A stretch of 64,000 bases of DNA from JAAUTT01 sp963846585 (GCA_963846585.1 CAWJWO010000002.1:372001-436000), one strand, 5' to 3'; shown: positions 34,651 through 44,903, counted from the stretch's first letter. Program-made: numbers and translations. Notes: generated by a model from the letters alone, not told the origin.

Positions 34651-37555
34651 CTACTTTTCTTTCAATTAACCTGTCAACCTTAGCAAATAACTCCTCAAAT
34701 TTTATAGGTTTAGAAATGTAATCATCAAATCCAAGATCAATACAACGCTTTTTTTCTTCCATCATAGCATATGCTGTTTGTGCAATAACCGGAATATCAG
34801 GATTAGATTTTTTAATGATGGACAAAGCTTCATAACCATCCATAACAGGCATTTGAATATCCATTAGTATAATATCGATATCTTTAATTTCCTTAATCTT
34901 ATCAACAGCTTCCTTTCCGTTTACAGCCCTTATTATCTTAGCATTTGTGTTTTTTAATGAAATCTGAAGTACCCGAAAATTTAAATCCTCATCTTCAACA
35001 ATTAATATAGTTTTATCCTGCCAGTTATAATGTTCGCGGTACGATGTTTCCATTAATTTTTCTATTTTTTGATTAAGGTCCAATTGCCGGCGTGGTAATT
35101 CCAGGTTAAAAACAGATCCAATACCTTCAATAGATTCAACAGTTAAGTTACCATGCAAAAGAGCAGCTAAATTATGTGATATAGCTAATCCTAATCCGGT
35201 ACCGCTTAAATTCCTGCCTGCCAGTTCAACTTTTCCAAATCTTTTAAAAATATGTGAAAGCTTATCATTAGGAATTCCAACACCTGAATCTTTTACGTAA
35301 AAAATAATCATTTCGTTATCAATTCTGTATCCAAATTCAATAGTACCTGAATCAGTAAATTTTAATGCATTGTCCAGAAGATTGGTTAATATTTGTCTAA
35401 GCCTGTAGGCATCTGTAAATAGATTAATATTTTTATTGCGGTCAGGAATATTTAGCTTTAATTCTACTTCTACCTTTGAAAGATGTTTTATATGCCTGTC
35501 AAAATATATAAACAGCTCATCCAGGATTGAATCAATGGCACACAGAGATTCATGTATCTGTAATTGGTGGGCCTCTATTTTTGATATGTCGATAATATCA
35601 TTTATTAGAGTTAAAAGAGTTTCTCCACTCGATTGAATATAATTTAAATATTCTTCATGTTCTTCATCTTTTATATTACTATTCTTCAAAAATTTAGAAA
35701 ATGAAATAATAGCATTCATCGGAGTCCTGATTTCATGTGACATATTAGAAAGAAAGGCAGTCTTTAATCTGTCTGATTCTTCAGCAATTTTTCGGTCTGA
35801 GATTTCTTTCTGCAGTTGTTCTGTACGTTCCCTGATTATTTCTTCCAAATGATTCCTGTAAAGTTCCAATTCTTCTTCATTCCTTTTTTTCAATGATACG
35901 TCCCTTGCAATAATCATGACAGCAGGCCGGTTCTCGAATTCTATCGTACCAACACTCATTGATATTGGAATAAAGCTTCCGTTTTTATGAATAAAATTTG
36001 TCTCATAAAACCAAGGTACTTCCTCTCCATTAATACGTTTTCTGTTATATTCCTCCAATCTTAATTTTTCTTCCTTAGTTACCAAACCTTCCAGGCTCCT
36101 GCCTGTATATTCTTCGGGATCAAATCCTAACACCTGTTTTATTCTCGAATTAACAAATTTAATGATCCCATCCTGGTAAACTCCGATAATATCATTAGCC
36201 AGTGTTATTAAGTTCCTGTATATGTTTTCGCTTTCTTTTAATTGTTGGGCATGCTGTGTCTTCTCACGGATTATTTCCTTGAAATCAAGATATAAAATAT
36301 GCAGCGAAGCATAGATTTCACTGTATGGGCCTGAAGATTTCTCAAATATAAGGTCTTCTGAAAACGACTCATCCCATGTCATGCGTCCTGTAATTTCCAG
36401 AATATTATTTATATGTTCCATTTGATTTTTCTTAAGCCGCTCAATTTCCAGTTGTTGACTTCGAATTAAACTAGCCATTTCAGAGGGGTCTTTAGGAATG
36501 AGATTTAATTGAGAAGTTTCTTTTACTTTTTGTGTCAATGATTTATTATCAATTTGGCCTGCTTTGTGATCTAAGACACGTTTAATTGAATCTTCCAAAG
36601 AAGCTGACAATTCCCAATGCGATAAATTTTCATTGTTAAGGATCTGTAATATTTTTAATAGCAAATGCATTACCGGAGATGGTATCATCATAACCATCTG
36701 AATTTTTTTCTCATGATATATCTTTCCATAATTTGCTACCATTTTACGTGCAGAAACCGTGATCCCTTTAAGCTTAGATATATCTAAAATGGTGTAAAAT
36801 TTAATTAATGCCAGATTATATTGCATTTCTTCTATTATTGAATCAAGAATGTGATAGGTATTTTCTAAATACAGGACCCTGGCGTAACCCTCACATTCCA
36901 AATAAATTATATTACCTTCAATAATGCTTCCTTTAACTGAAAAATTATTATCTGCAGAGGAATATATCCATTTTTCATTTCTTATAATTTTTAGTTTGGC
37001 CTTTGCAACTTGTAAATATTCTGATTTTTCTTTCCATTTTTCCATAAAATTTGGAAAAGGTTCTGAAATTCCGGCCATTAATAAACCGTTTATTTTATTC
37101 TTCAATGTTTTATGGTATACCCTGTCAAGATTTTCTATTGCTTCTGCTTGACTAAAATAATAGTAATACTTTACCCAAGGCATTAACTTGCTGTAAATCT
37201 TACTGAAATTTTTTACAACAGGACTTACCCCGACAATTGAAATGCTACTAATAACTCCAATAGCAGCAATTTTAGAAAACATAAGGCTTCGTGTAATTAA
37301 AGATAATCCGGTTAACATGGATACATCCCAGATAAGATGATACTTTTCATTAGGAAATATCTCCTTTAACCTATCCCTGGCCTTTTCACCATGCTGCAAT
37401 TGTTTGCTGAAAGATTTCTCATCTAAATAACCTGAAGATTTTAACAGAAAAACTCCTTGTCCCAGGTACAAGAAACTAAAGGAACATTTGCCTTCGCCCG
37501 GTAAATATGTAAGGTCATCTGTATTAATTATATCATCCTTAATTTCTATATCCAA
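34640..37555 (-). CDS. hybrid histidine kinase with two N-terminal STAS-like domains, PAS and receiver
   Basis: A 971-residue cytoplasmic sensor with no membrane span. Two related N-terminal units of about 130 residues (roughly 20-150 and 205-335; FLLKSSGYLDEKSF...YHLIWDVS and IYLECEGYARVLYL...FYTILDIS) look STAS-like. A linker helix leads to a PAS domain (about 440-560), a coiled coil, HisKA with H607 (SNMSHEIRTPMNA), HATPase_c with N, G1 and G2 boxes (LLDNALKFTD, KDSGVGIP, GTGLGLAIS) and a receiver with phosphoacceptor D899 (IILMDIQMP). The downstream regulator is not adjacent. Confidence 0.9.
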   Translation of the reverse strand: MDIEIKDDIINTDDLTYLPGEGKCSFSFLYLGQGVFLLKSSGYLDEKSFSKQLQHGEKARDRLKEIFPNEKYHLIWDVSMLTGLSLITRSLMFSKIAAIGVISSISIVGVSPVVKNFSKIYSKLMPWVKYYYYFSQAEAIENLDRVYHKTLKNKINGLLMAGISEPFPNFMEKWKEKSEYLQVAKAKLKIIRNEKWIYSSADNNFSVKGSIIEGNIIYLECEGYARVLYLENTYHILDSIIEEMQYNLALIKFYTILDISKLKGITVSARKMVANYGKIYHEKKIQMVMMIPSPVMHLLLKILQILNNENLSHWELSASLEDSIKRVLDHKAGQIDNKSLTQKVKETSQLNLIPKDPSEMASLIRSQQLEIERLKKNQMEHINNILEITGRMTWDESFSEDLIFEKSSGPYSEIYASLHILYLDFKEIIREKTQHAQQLKESENIYRNLITLANDIIGVYQDGIIKFVNSRIKQVLGFDPEEYTGRSLEGLVTKEEKLRLEEYNRKRINGEEVPWFYETNFIHKNGSFIPISMSVGTIEFENRPAVMIIARDVSLKKRNEEELELYRNHLEEIIRERTEQLQKEISDRKIAEESDRLKTAFLSNMSHEIRTPMNAIISFSKFLKNSNIKDEEHEEYLNYIQSSGETLLTLINDIIDISKIEAHQLQIHESLCAIDSILDELFIYFDRHIKHLSKVEVELKLNIPDRNKNINLFTDAYRLRQILTNLLDNALKFTDSGTIEFGYRIDNEMIIFYVKDSGVGIPNDKLSHIFKRFGKVELAGRNLSGTGLGLAISHNLAALLHGNLTVESIEGIGSVFNLELPRRQLDLNQKIEKLMETSYREHYNWQDKTILIVEDEDLNFRVLQISLKNTNAKIIRAVNGKEAVDKIKEIKDIDIILMDIQMPVMDGYEALSIIKKSNPDIPVIAQTAYAMMEEKKRCIDLGFDDYISKPIKFEELFAKVDRLIERKVGHL

Positions 37556-37630
37556 TGATTATTTATATTTAAATTAGTAAACGTATAAGTCAGTGTTAAT
37601 GCTATATTTTTTTGATCAACTGCTTAAATT

Positions 37631-39682
37631 TTATGATTTATGATATTCCTCCAGATACCGTTCAACCTGCAATACCAAATTATCTGGCGTAAATCCAAGT
37701 TTTTCATCAAGTACCGCATAAGGTGCAGAAAAACCAAAACTCTCCATCCCAAAAACTTTCCCTGATGAACCTGTAAGTCCCTTTAAAGTAATTGGCAATC
37801 CTGCCGTTAAACCAAATATTGGAATATTATCGGGTATTACTTCTTTTTGATATGCTAAAGGCTGATTTCGGAATAATCCTTCAGAAATAGCAGAAACAAC
37901 ACGGACATTTATACCTTTATCCGATAATTTTCCGGCACAGTCATAACAAGTAGAAACTTCAGAACCGTTAGATACCAAAATAATATCCGGTTTACCAATT
38001 GTTTCTTTCACTATATAAGCCCCTTTTTGAGCATCAATGGCATCCTTGTATCTTGTAGAACCTTTTAATGCCGGCACATCCTTAATATTTTGACGTGAAA
38101 AAATAAGCCCTGTCGGCGTCCCTGTATTTTCCAGCGCCATTTTCCATGCAATGGTAGTTTCAATTGCATCTGCAGGCCTTAAAACTAATAAACTATTTTC
38201 CCCGTGATGATTTTTAAGGTTTTCCAACAGACGAATCTGTGCTTCCTGTTCTACAGGCTGATGGGTTGGTCCGTCTTCTCCAACCCTGAAGGCATCATGT
38301 GTCCATATAAATTTTACAGGGAGTTCCATAAGAGCGGAAAGCCTTATGGCAGGCTTCATATAATCTGAAAATACAAAAAATGTGGCGCAGGCTGCTATAA
38401 CCCCTCCGTGCAATACCATCCCGTTTGTAATAGCTGCCATAGTTAATTCGCTTACACCAGCCTGAAGAAATGAGCCTGAAAAATCACCTTTACGAAATGC
38501 CCTGGTATTTTTAAGAAACCCGTCCGTTTTGTCGCTGTTGGACAAATCGGCCGATGAAACAATCATATTACCCACATGCTGTGCATAATAACTTAATACA
38601 TTGGCGGAAGCAACACGTGTTGAAACATTTTCTTTTTGAATTATTGCTGTATAATCTATTTTGGTAATCTTTCCTGAAAGATAAATCTTTAATTTGGCCG
38701 AAAGCTCATGGTTTGCTTTTTCCCATTCACTTATTTGTTTCTTCTTTTCAGCCGCAGCTATAATTTTATTTTCTTTTACTTTTTTATAATATTCGAAAAC
38801 TTCTGGAAAAATCTGAAATGGATCATCAGGATCTCCTCCCAGGTTCAATATCGTTTTTTTAAAGGACGCTCCTGATTCACTAAGTGGCATGCCATGAGTA
38901 GAACATTTTCCCTCGAAATTGTTGCCGTTATCATCCACAGCCCCCTTACCCATAATTGTATTCCCGATAATTAAGGTGGGCTTGCCCTTAGATAAATTTG
39001 CTTTAACTAAGGCTTCACGAATTGCCGTTGCATCGTTTCCATTTACAGTTAAAACTTCCCATCCCCAGGATTTATATTTCATGGAAGTATCTTCAGTTGT
39101 TACCTCCCATGTTTCGGTAGAAAGCTGGACATTGTTAGAATCGAAGAACATAATAAGGTTATCCAGGCCAAGTGTTCCTGCAATACGTCCGGCTCCCTGG
39201 GAAATTTCTTCCTGAATGCCTCCGTCAGAGATGTAAGTATAAATCTTATGGCCTATCCAGTCCCCAAACCTTGCTGCAAGAAACTTAGCTGAAATGGCAG
39301 CACCTACAGCCATAGTATGTCCTTGTCCCAATGGCCCTGAAGTGTTTTCAATTCCTCTGTTTAAGTTTTTTTCGGGATGTCCCGGAGTAGGGCTTCCCCA
39401 CTGACGGAATTTTTTCAAATCATCTATGTCAAAATTACCAAAAAGAGCTAACTGAGAATATAACAAAGCTGACATATGCCCGGGATCAAGGAAAAAACGG
39501 TCCCTGAATGGCCAGGCCATATCAGAAGGGTCAAATTTTAAAAATTCGCTGTAAAGAATATTCATAAAATCGGCCCCTCCCATTGCACCACCGGGATGAC
39601 CGCATCTGGCCATTTCAACTGCAGCAGCTGATAAAATCCGGATATTGTCAGCTGCGAGATTTACTATTATATTATCTGCCAT
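37631..39682 (-). CDS. tkt: transketolase
   Basis: A 683-residue thiamine-diphosphate enzyme of the pentose phosphate pathway that moves two-carbon units between sugar phosphates. The N-terminal AVEMARCGHPGGAMGGAD and GPLGQGHTMAVGAA, the ThDP-binding segment SDGGIQEEISQGAGRIAG (a GDG variant common in Bacteroidota) and FDSNNVQLS, and the central RVGEDGPTHQPVEQ with active-site Asp/His are all present. Full length, including the C-terminal domain (ILVSNGSEVSTC, GMESFGFSAP). It stands alone, 75 bp from the histidine kinase gene on the same strand. Confidence 0.96.
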   Translation of the reverse strand: MADNIIVNLAADNIRILSAAAVEMARCGHPGGAMGGADFMNILYSEFLKFDPSDMAWPFRDRFFLDPGHMSALLYSQLALFGNFDIDDLKKFRQWGSPTPGHPEKNLNRGIENTSGPLGQGHTMAVGAAISAKFLAARFGDWIGHKIYTYISDGGIQEEISQGAGRIAGTLGLDNLIMFFDSNNVQLSTETWEVTTEDTSMKYKSWGWEVLTVNGNDATAIREALVKANLSKGKPTLIIGNTIMGKGAVDDNGNNFEGKCSTHGMPLSESGASFKKTILNLGGDPDDPFQIFPEVFEYYKKVKENKIIAAAEKKKQISEWEKANHELSAKLKIYLSGKITKIDYTAIIQKENVSTRVASANVLSYYAQHVGNMIVSSADLSNSDKTDGFLKNTRAFRKGDFSGSFLQAGVSELTMAAITNGMVLHGGVIAACATFFVFSDYMKPAIRLSALMELPVKFIWTHDAFRVGEDGPTHQPVEQEAQIRLLENLKNHHGENSLLVLRPADAIETTIAWKMALENTGTPTGLIFSRQNIKDVPALKGSTRYKDAIDAQKGAYIVKETIGKPDIILVSNGSEVSTCYDCAGKLSDKGINVRVVSAISEGLFRNQPLAYQKEVIPDNIPIFGLTAGLPITLKGLTGSSGKVFGMESFGFSAPYAVLDEKLGFTPDNLVLQVERYLEEYHKS

Positions 39683-39734
39683 TTCTAAATGATATAAATT
39701 ATTTATTAACAGAGCCAGGAGCCAAGACTTTTTG

Positions 39735-39900
39735 ATTTTAGATTCCAGATTCTAAATTTTAGATTTAAGATTTTATTAGTCTTACTAAATCTCAATTCTT
39801 AAATCTCAATTCTTATTCTTAAATCTTTTGCCTTCTGTCTTCTGTCTTCTGTCTTCCCGTGTCTTGGTTCCTGGATCTTGGTTCTTGGTTCTTTTTTCTA
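39735..39900. repeat. period-7/14 arrays (GATTTTA, AATCTCAATTCTTA, TTCTGTC, TTGGTTC)
   Basis: Four word families follow one another in the gap between transketolase and ychF (divergent): GATTTTA/GATTCTA words, a 14-mer made of two related heptamers, three copies of TTCTGTC at 39832-39856, then TTGGTTC/CTGGATC words to 39893. Confidence 0.85.
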
Positions 39901-39967
39901 TTTTTTTCGTAAAGATATAAATATTCAAGAATTGATGTTCCAAATATAATAATAGGGTTATTTCCTG

Positions 39968-39975
39968 TAACTTTG
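39968..39975 (+). promoter_or_regulatory. -7 box for ychF
   Basis: TAACTTTG matches TAnnTTTG exactly and ends 28 bp before the ychF ATG. No convincing -33 element is spaced correctly. Confidence 0.4.
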
Positions 39976-40003
39976 CAATGAAAATAAATTTCAGAATAAA
40001 GAT

Positions 40004-41107
40004 ATGGGGCTGCAATGTGGAATAGTAGGATTACCGAATGTTGGGAAATCAACATTATTTAATTGTTTATCTAATGCCAAGGCTCAGGCTGCAAATTTTC
40101 CGTTTTGTACCATTGAGCCAAACTTAGGAGTTATTACCGTGCCGGATGACAGGTTAATTAAGTTGGCAGATATTGATAAACCGCAACGTATTATTCCTGC
40201 AAACGTTGAAATTGTTGATATTGCCGGATTGGTAAAAGGTGCCAGCAAAGGTGAAGGTTTAGGCAATAAATTCCTGGCAAATATCCGTGAAACCGATGCA
40301 ATTATTCATGTTCTCCGTTGTTTTGACGATGATAATGTAATTCATGTCGATGGGTCAGTTGATCCGGTGCGTGACAAAGAAATTATAGATATTGAATTGC
40401 AGTTAAAAGACCTTGAAACTATCGAAAGCCGAATAGGGAAAGTTCAGAAACAGGCTCTTGCCGGGGGGGATAAATCTGCCAGACGATTGCTTGAAATCCT
40501 TATTCACTATAAAACAGTATTAGAACAAGGTAAACCAGCCCGTAATATTTTATTGGACAATAAAGAAGACCAGAGATTGGCACATGATCTTTTCCTTCTT
40601 ACTGACAAGCCTGTCCTGTATGTTTGTAATGTTGATGAAAAAAGTGCAGTGAAAGGCAATAAATATGTTAATGCTGTAAGTAAAGCTATCCAGACCGAAC
40701 AGGCTGAATTATTGATTGTTGCAGCTAAAACAGAATCGGAAATTGCTGAATTTGAAACTTACGCCGAACGTCAGATGTTCATTGAAGAAATGGGATTAAA
40801 GGAATCGGGAGTGGTCAGGCTTATCAAAGCAGCATATAACCTTTTGAAACTTCAAACTTATTTTACTACCGGGCCGGACGAAACCCGGGCATGGACATTC
40901 ATTCAGGGTATAAAAGCTCCCCAGGCAGCCGGAATAATCCATACGGATTTCGAAAAAGGTTTTATAAGGGCAGAAGTAATTAAATTCGAAAATTATGTTG
41001 GGTTGGGATCTGAATCAGCCTGCCGCGATGCAGGCAAAATTTTAATCGAAGGCAGGGATTATGTTGTGCAGGATGGGGATATTATGCATTTCCGGTTTAA
41101 TGTATAA
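40004..41107 (+). CDS. ychF: redox-regulated ATPase YchF (Obg-like)
   Basis: A 367-residue P-loop protein of the OBG/YchF family, which hydrolyses ATP and binds ribosomes; role in stress response and translation. G1 GLPNVGKST (residues 8-16), the switch FPFCTIEPN, G3 DIAGLVKGASKGEGLGNKFL, NVDE in place of the NKxD specificity motif (typical for YchF and its ATP preference), a coiled-coil insertion, and the C-terminal TGS domain (TYFTTGPDETRAWTF to DGDIMHFRFNV). Full length. A 120-bp two-stem element starts 3 bp after its stop. Confidence 0.97.
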   Translation: MGLQCGIVGLPNVGKSTLFNCLSNAKAQAANFPFCTIEPNLGVITVPDDRLIKLADIDKPQRIIPANVEIVDIAGLVKGASKGEGLGNKFLANIRETDAIIHVLRCFDDDNVIHVDGSVDPVRDKEIIDIELQLKDLETIESRIGKVQKQALAGGDKSARRLLEILIHYKTVLEQGKPARNILLDNKEDQRLAHDLFLLTDKPVLYVCNVDEKSAVKGNKYVNAVSKAIQTEQAELLIVAAKTESEIAEFETYAERQMFIEEMGLKESGVVRLIKAAYNLLKLQTYFTTGPDETRAWTFIQGIKAPQAAGIIHTDFEKGFIRAEVIKFENYVGLGSESACRDAGKILIEGRDYVVQDGDIMHFRFNV

Positions 41108-41110
41108 ATT

Positions 41111-41228
41111 GTCTGTAAGAAAACGCCAACTTCTGCGTTACGCTTGTCAGAAAAATGCTCATTTACTGTAAGTAAACTCCGCTTTTTCTGACTTCGCAAG
41201 CCTTGAATTTGGCGTTTTCTTATCAGAC
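41111..41228 (+). repeat. 120-bp two-stem element, copy 1
   Basis: Outer stem: GTCTG plus AAGAAAACGCCAA (41117-41129) pairs with TTGGCGTTTTCTT (41209-41221) plus CAGAC. Inner stem: GTCAGAAAAA (41146-41155) with TTTTTCTGAC (41183-41192). The tip is TTTACT-GTA-AGTAAA. Copy 2 at 57711 keeps the outer stem and the junctions but has GCCTAAAAA / TTTTTAGGC as inner stem, a matched change. It begins 3 bp after the ychF stop. No poly-T follows, so it is not a simple terminator. Confidence 0.88.
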
Positions 41229-41278
41229 AATATTAAACTTATAGGTTAAAGCCTTTTGGCAATAGACATTGAACTTTA

Positions 41279-41332
41279 TTTTTTATCTTTTACCTTTAAT
41301 CTTTTACCTTTTACCTTTTATCTTTTAACTTA
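41279..41332. repeat. period-7 array (TTTTACC / TTTTATC)
   Basis: About seven copies of CTTTTAC/CTTTTAT words between the two-stem element and the carboxypeptidase gene. Confidence 0.8.
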
Positions 41333-41365
41333 AAGCGCTGACTTAAACTTAAATTATTCGGCACA

Positions 41366-43054
41366 GTGAAAAAAGCAGTTTGCTTCTTTATTTGTTTTAT
41401 AGTTTTATTTAAAACCTTGAGTGGCCAGGTTCATTATTACGATAACCATGCAAAAACTGACAGTATCCTCAATAAAAGGGGCGAATTGGTTTTAACTTTT
41501 ATTTTACCTGACACAATTAAAATCCAGGATATTTCACGAATTATTTCAATTGATCATGTTCAGGGAAGAAATATCAGGGCGTATACAAACCGGAAAGAAT
41601 TTAACCGGTTTCTTGCACTGGGAATAAACTTCAAAATTGAACAACCTGTCATACCTGAACGATCGGTAAAGAATGCGCAATCAACACTGGGTACCTGGTA
41701 TCCAACATATGAGCAATACGATTCAATAATGCAACACTTTCAAAGTGCTTACCCATCTCTTTGTCAGTTGACTGAAATTGGAAAGAGTGTTTTGGGAAGG
41801 AGCTTGTATTATTTAAAAATCAGCAGTAATGTTCAGCAGCATTTGAGCAAACCAGTGGTTATGTACTCCAGTACTATGCATGGTGATGAAATAGCCCCGT
41901 ATGCAATAATGCTTCATTTAATTGATTATATTTTACATAACCATTCCCAACCTCAGATTAAAACTCTGACAGACAGCTGTGAATTTTGGATTTGTCCGCT
42001 TGCTAATCCCGATGGAACTTATCATGGAGGTGATTCAACGGTATATGATGCTACACGCTATAATGCCAATAATATAGACCTGAACAGAAATTTTCCTGAT
42101 CCTGCAGAAGGCAATCATCCTGACGGCAATGCATGGCAACCTGAGAATATTGCTGTGATGAATTTCATAAAACAACATCCGCTTACCCTGAGTGCCAACT
42201 TTCATTCAGGATCAGAGGTAGTAAATTATCCATGGGATACCTGGCCATGGAACCACCCTGACAGTACCTGGTATAAATATATTTCAGGTCAATATGCTGA
42301 TACTGTGAAATATTATGGGCCTCCTAATTTTTACACAGATGTAAACCCCGATGGAATTACTGACGGATATGACTGGTACAGGGTTACCGGCGGACGGCAG
42401 GATTATGTCAATTATTTTATGCATGGAAGGGAAGTAACTATAGAAATGGAAGAGGACAAACTTGCCCCTGAAAATGAACTGGATACTTTTTGGAATTACC
42501 ATTACCGTTCGTTACTGAACTATTTACTCCAAAGTAATTTTGGAATAAGAGGGAGAATTACCGATAAAGAAACCGGTTTACCCCTGAAAGCTTTATTGAC
42601 AATACCAAATCACGATATTGACAATTCTGCAATATATTCCGATTCAATTACCGGCATGTATTACAGGATGCTCAGCCCGGGAATTTATAACCTTAATATC
42701 TCTGCACCCGGATATATTGCTCAAACCTCAGAAAACATTAAACTAAGCGATACTACAACTATCCGGATCGATTTTCAGCTTTCGGTTTTAAATAAACAAA
42801 CCGCAGGAAATGACCTTATTCTCTTCCCAAACCCTGTTACAGGCCAGTTTTGCCTGAAATCACAATATTTCAATGGAAGCAAAGTTAAAGTGAATATTTC
42901 TGATATAACCGGAAGAAAATTAATATCATTGTTGTTTAATAATGCTATAAATGACATTTGTGATGATATAACTGAACTTTCATCCGGCACTTATTTAATG
43001 CAAATAAAAACAGATACGTTCGAAAGGATTATTAAATTTGTGAAAATGCCCTAA
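41366..43054 (+). CDS. secreted M14 zinc carboxypeptidase with T9SS sorting domain
   Basis: A 562-residue exported carboxypeptidase with a GTG start. Signal peptide to about residue 20 (TLSGQ). The M14 catalytic domain spans about 110-400: zinc ligands H172 and E175 (MHGDEIAPY), LNRNFPD with the substrate-binding Asn-Arg, zinc His in SANFHSGSEVVNYPWDTWP, and the catalytic Glu in VTIEMEEDK. A carboxypeptidase-regulatory-like beta domain (about 402-475) follows. The last 75 residues are a type A T9SS sorting domain (LILFPNPVTGQF, then ISDITGRKL and LSSGTYLMQI). It is therefore exported across the outer membrane by T9SS. Confidence 0.93.
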   Translation: MKKAVCFFICFIVLFKTLSGQVHYYDNHAKTDSILNKRGELVLTFILPDTIKIQDISRIISIDHVQGRNIRAYTNRKEFNRFLALGINFKIEQPVIPERSVKNAQSTLGTWYPTYEQYDSIMQHFQSAYPSLCQLTEIGKSVLGRSLYYLKISSNVQQHLSKPVVMYSSTMHGDEIAPYAIMLHLIDYILHNHSQPQIKTLTDSCEFWICPLANPDGTYHGGDSTVYDATRYNANNIDLNRNFPDPAEGNHPDGNAWQPENIAVMNFIKQHPLTLSANFHSGSEVVNYPWDTWPWNHPDSTWYKYISGQYADTVKYYGPPNFYTDVNPDGITDGYDWYRVTGGRQDYVNYFMHGREVTIEMEEDKLAPENELDTFWNYHYRSLLNYLLQSNFGIRGRITDKETGLPLKALLTIPNHDIDNSAIYSDSITGMYYRMLSPGIYNLNISAPGYIAQTSENIKLSDTTTIRIDFQLSVLNKQTAGNDLILFPNPVTGQFCLKSQYFNGSKVKVNISDITGRKLISLLFNNAINDICDDITELSSGTYLMQIKTDTFERIIKFVKMP

Positions 43055-43055
43055 T

Positions 43056-43221
43056 AATTACAAATGACTAATTACAAATGACTAATTACAAATGACTAAT
43101 TACAAATGACTAATTACAAATGACTGATTACAAATTACAAATGATATTAATTTATTATCAGAAATTTGTCAAATAAAGTTGTAATATGTCATCAATAATT
43201 AGTAATCAGTAATTAGTAATC
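43056..43221. repeat. period-14 array (two heptamers) and a related inverted array
   Basis: About six copies of AATTACAAATGACT (43056-43143), each unit being two heptamers. After about 45 bp of ordinary sequence comes a shorter array of TAATTAGTAATCAG words (43190-43221), which reads as the related word on the other strand. They bracket the gap before the phosphatase gene. Confidence 0.85.
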
Positions 43222-43243
43222 AAATTTCAAAAATATATTAAAT

Positions 43244-44899
43244 ATGATTAAAGAGACCATTACCCTGTTTTTAACGATAGTATCATTTAATACAATATTG
43301 ACTGCACAATCAGAACCCAGGATACCTGGTGAAAAACCAAAATTAATTATTGGAATAGTAGTTGAACAAATGCGGCATGACTATATTCAAAAATATTGGG
43401 ACAAGTTTGGAGAAGGAGGGTTTAAAAGATTATTAAATGAAGGAACATACTGTAAAAATGCAAATTACAATTACCTGTTCACTCAAACTGCAGTTGGGCA
43501 CGCAACTATTGCTACAGGGACAGCACCTTCCTATCATGGAATAGTATCAGAAGAATGGTATATAAGGTTAAAAGATAAAATTGTGAACTGTGTTTCGGAC
43601 GAAACTGTAAATACAGTGGGTGGCAGTTATGATTCAGGTCGCATGTCACCAAGACAATTACTTTGCACTACTATTGGAGATGAAATCCGTCTGGCAAATA
43701 ATATGAAGCCGAAAGTGATTGGTATATCTCTGCAGGGTAAGTCTGCTATATTGTCAGCTGGTGTAACAGCCAATGCTTCATATTGGTACGATGATGAAAG
43801 CGGGAACTGGGTAACCAGTTCATATTATATGCAGGATTTACCACAATGGGCCAAGGACTTTAATGATAAAAAAATTGCTGATGTATATTTAACACACAAC
43901 TGGGATACCAAATTTCCTATAACTGACTATTCTGATCGCTGTTTGCCAGACGATAATAAATATGAAACCGGAATTGAAGGCCAGCATATCTTTCCTTATA
44001 ATTTAACGACATTAAGCACGATCTCAAAATCAAAAAAAAAATATTATGTACTTAAATACACTCCTTTTGGAAATACTTATACCAAAGATTTTGCAATTGC
44101 AGCTATAGTTAACGAAAACCTCGGGAAAAACGATTGTACTGATTTATTAACAGTGTCGTTTTCGGGTACTGAATTTATAGGACAGAGCTTTGGCCCCGAA
44201 TCAGTTGAGGTAATGGACGCTTACCTGCGGCTTGATGAAGACCTGGCACATTTCCTGGAATTTATTGACAAGGAAATAGGAAAACAAAATGTTTTGATTT
44301 ATCTGACGTCGGATCATGGAGTTTCACAAAATCCGGATTACCTCGCCGATAAAGGTATTCCAGTGGGATATTTTAGTCAAAACGCCGCATTGACTTTGCT
44401 AAAAAGCTATTTGAACGTTGTTTATGGCAGGGGGGAATGGGTAAAAGCCTACTATGCCCAACAACTTTTTCTCAACCGGGATTTAATAGAAGACTCAAAA
44501 TTAAATCTTTCCGAAGTACAACAAAAAGCAGCTCAGTTTTTAATACAATTTACCGGAGTTGCCAATACGGTTACAGCCACAACTTTACAATCAGAATATT
44601 TTTCAGATGGTATATTTTCAAAAATTCAGAAAAGCTATAACCAGAAGCGGTCAGGAGATGTATTAGTAAATCTCGATCCGGGATGGATCGAAAAAAATGG
44701 AGAGACTACCAGTGCAAATTCTTCATATAGCTATGATACACATGTACCTTTAATCTGGTATGGATGGAAAATAAGAAGGGCAACAATTTTTGACAAAGTT
44801 GACATAGAGGACATTGCACCAACTATAAGCTATTTCCTTAATATTGCAAGCCCAAATGCTTCAACAGGACAACCTATTCTTCAACTGGTCGGGCAATAA
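43244..44899 (+). CDS. exported alkaline phosphatase superfamily enzyme (PafA-like)
   Basis: A 551-residue protein with a signal peptide (to about residue 21, ILTAQ). It belongs to the PafA/type I phosphodiesterase branch of the alkaline phosphatase superfamily, which releases phosphate from monoesters in the periplasm. FTQTAVGHATIATGTAPS (residues 79-96) contains the Thr nucleophile; YLTSDHGVSQNP and DTHVPLIWYGW hold metal-binding Asp and His. At residue 41 it has Glu (IVVEQMRHDY) where I recall Asp as a zinc ligand in PafA. This may alter metal use or specificity. Ends in a shared terminator. Confidence 0.85.
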   Translation: MIKETITLFLTIVSFNTILTAQSEPRIPGEKPKLIIGIVVEQMRHDYIQKYWDKFGEGGFKRLLNEGTYCKNANYNYLFTQTAVGHATIATGTAPSYHGIVSEEWYIRLKDKIVNCVSDETVNTVGGSYDSGRMSPRQLLCTTIGDEIRLANNMKPKVIGISLQGKSAILSAGVTANASYWYDDESGNWVTSSYYMQDLPQWAKDFNDKKIADVYLTHNWDTKFPITDYSDRCLPDDNKYETGIEGQHIFPYNLTTLSTISKSKKKYYVLKYTPFGNTYTKDFAIAAIVNENLGKNDCTDLLTVSFSGTEFIGQSFGPESVEVMDAYLRLDEDLAHFLEFIDKEIGKQNVLIYLTSDHGVSQNPDYLADKGIPVGYFSQNAALTLLKSYLNVVYGRGEWVKAYYAQQLFLNRDLIEDSKLNLSEVQQKAAQFLIQFTGVANTVTATTLQSEYFSDGIFSKIQKSYNQKRSGDVLVNLDPGWIEKNGETTSANSSYSYDTHVPLIWYGWKIRRATIFDKVDIEDIAPTISYFLNIASPNASTGQPILQLVGQ

Positions 44900-44903
44900 A
44901 AAA

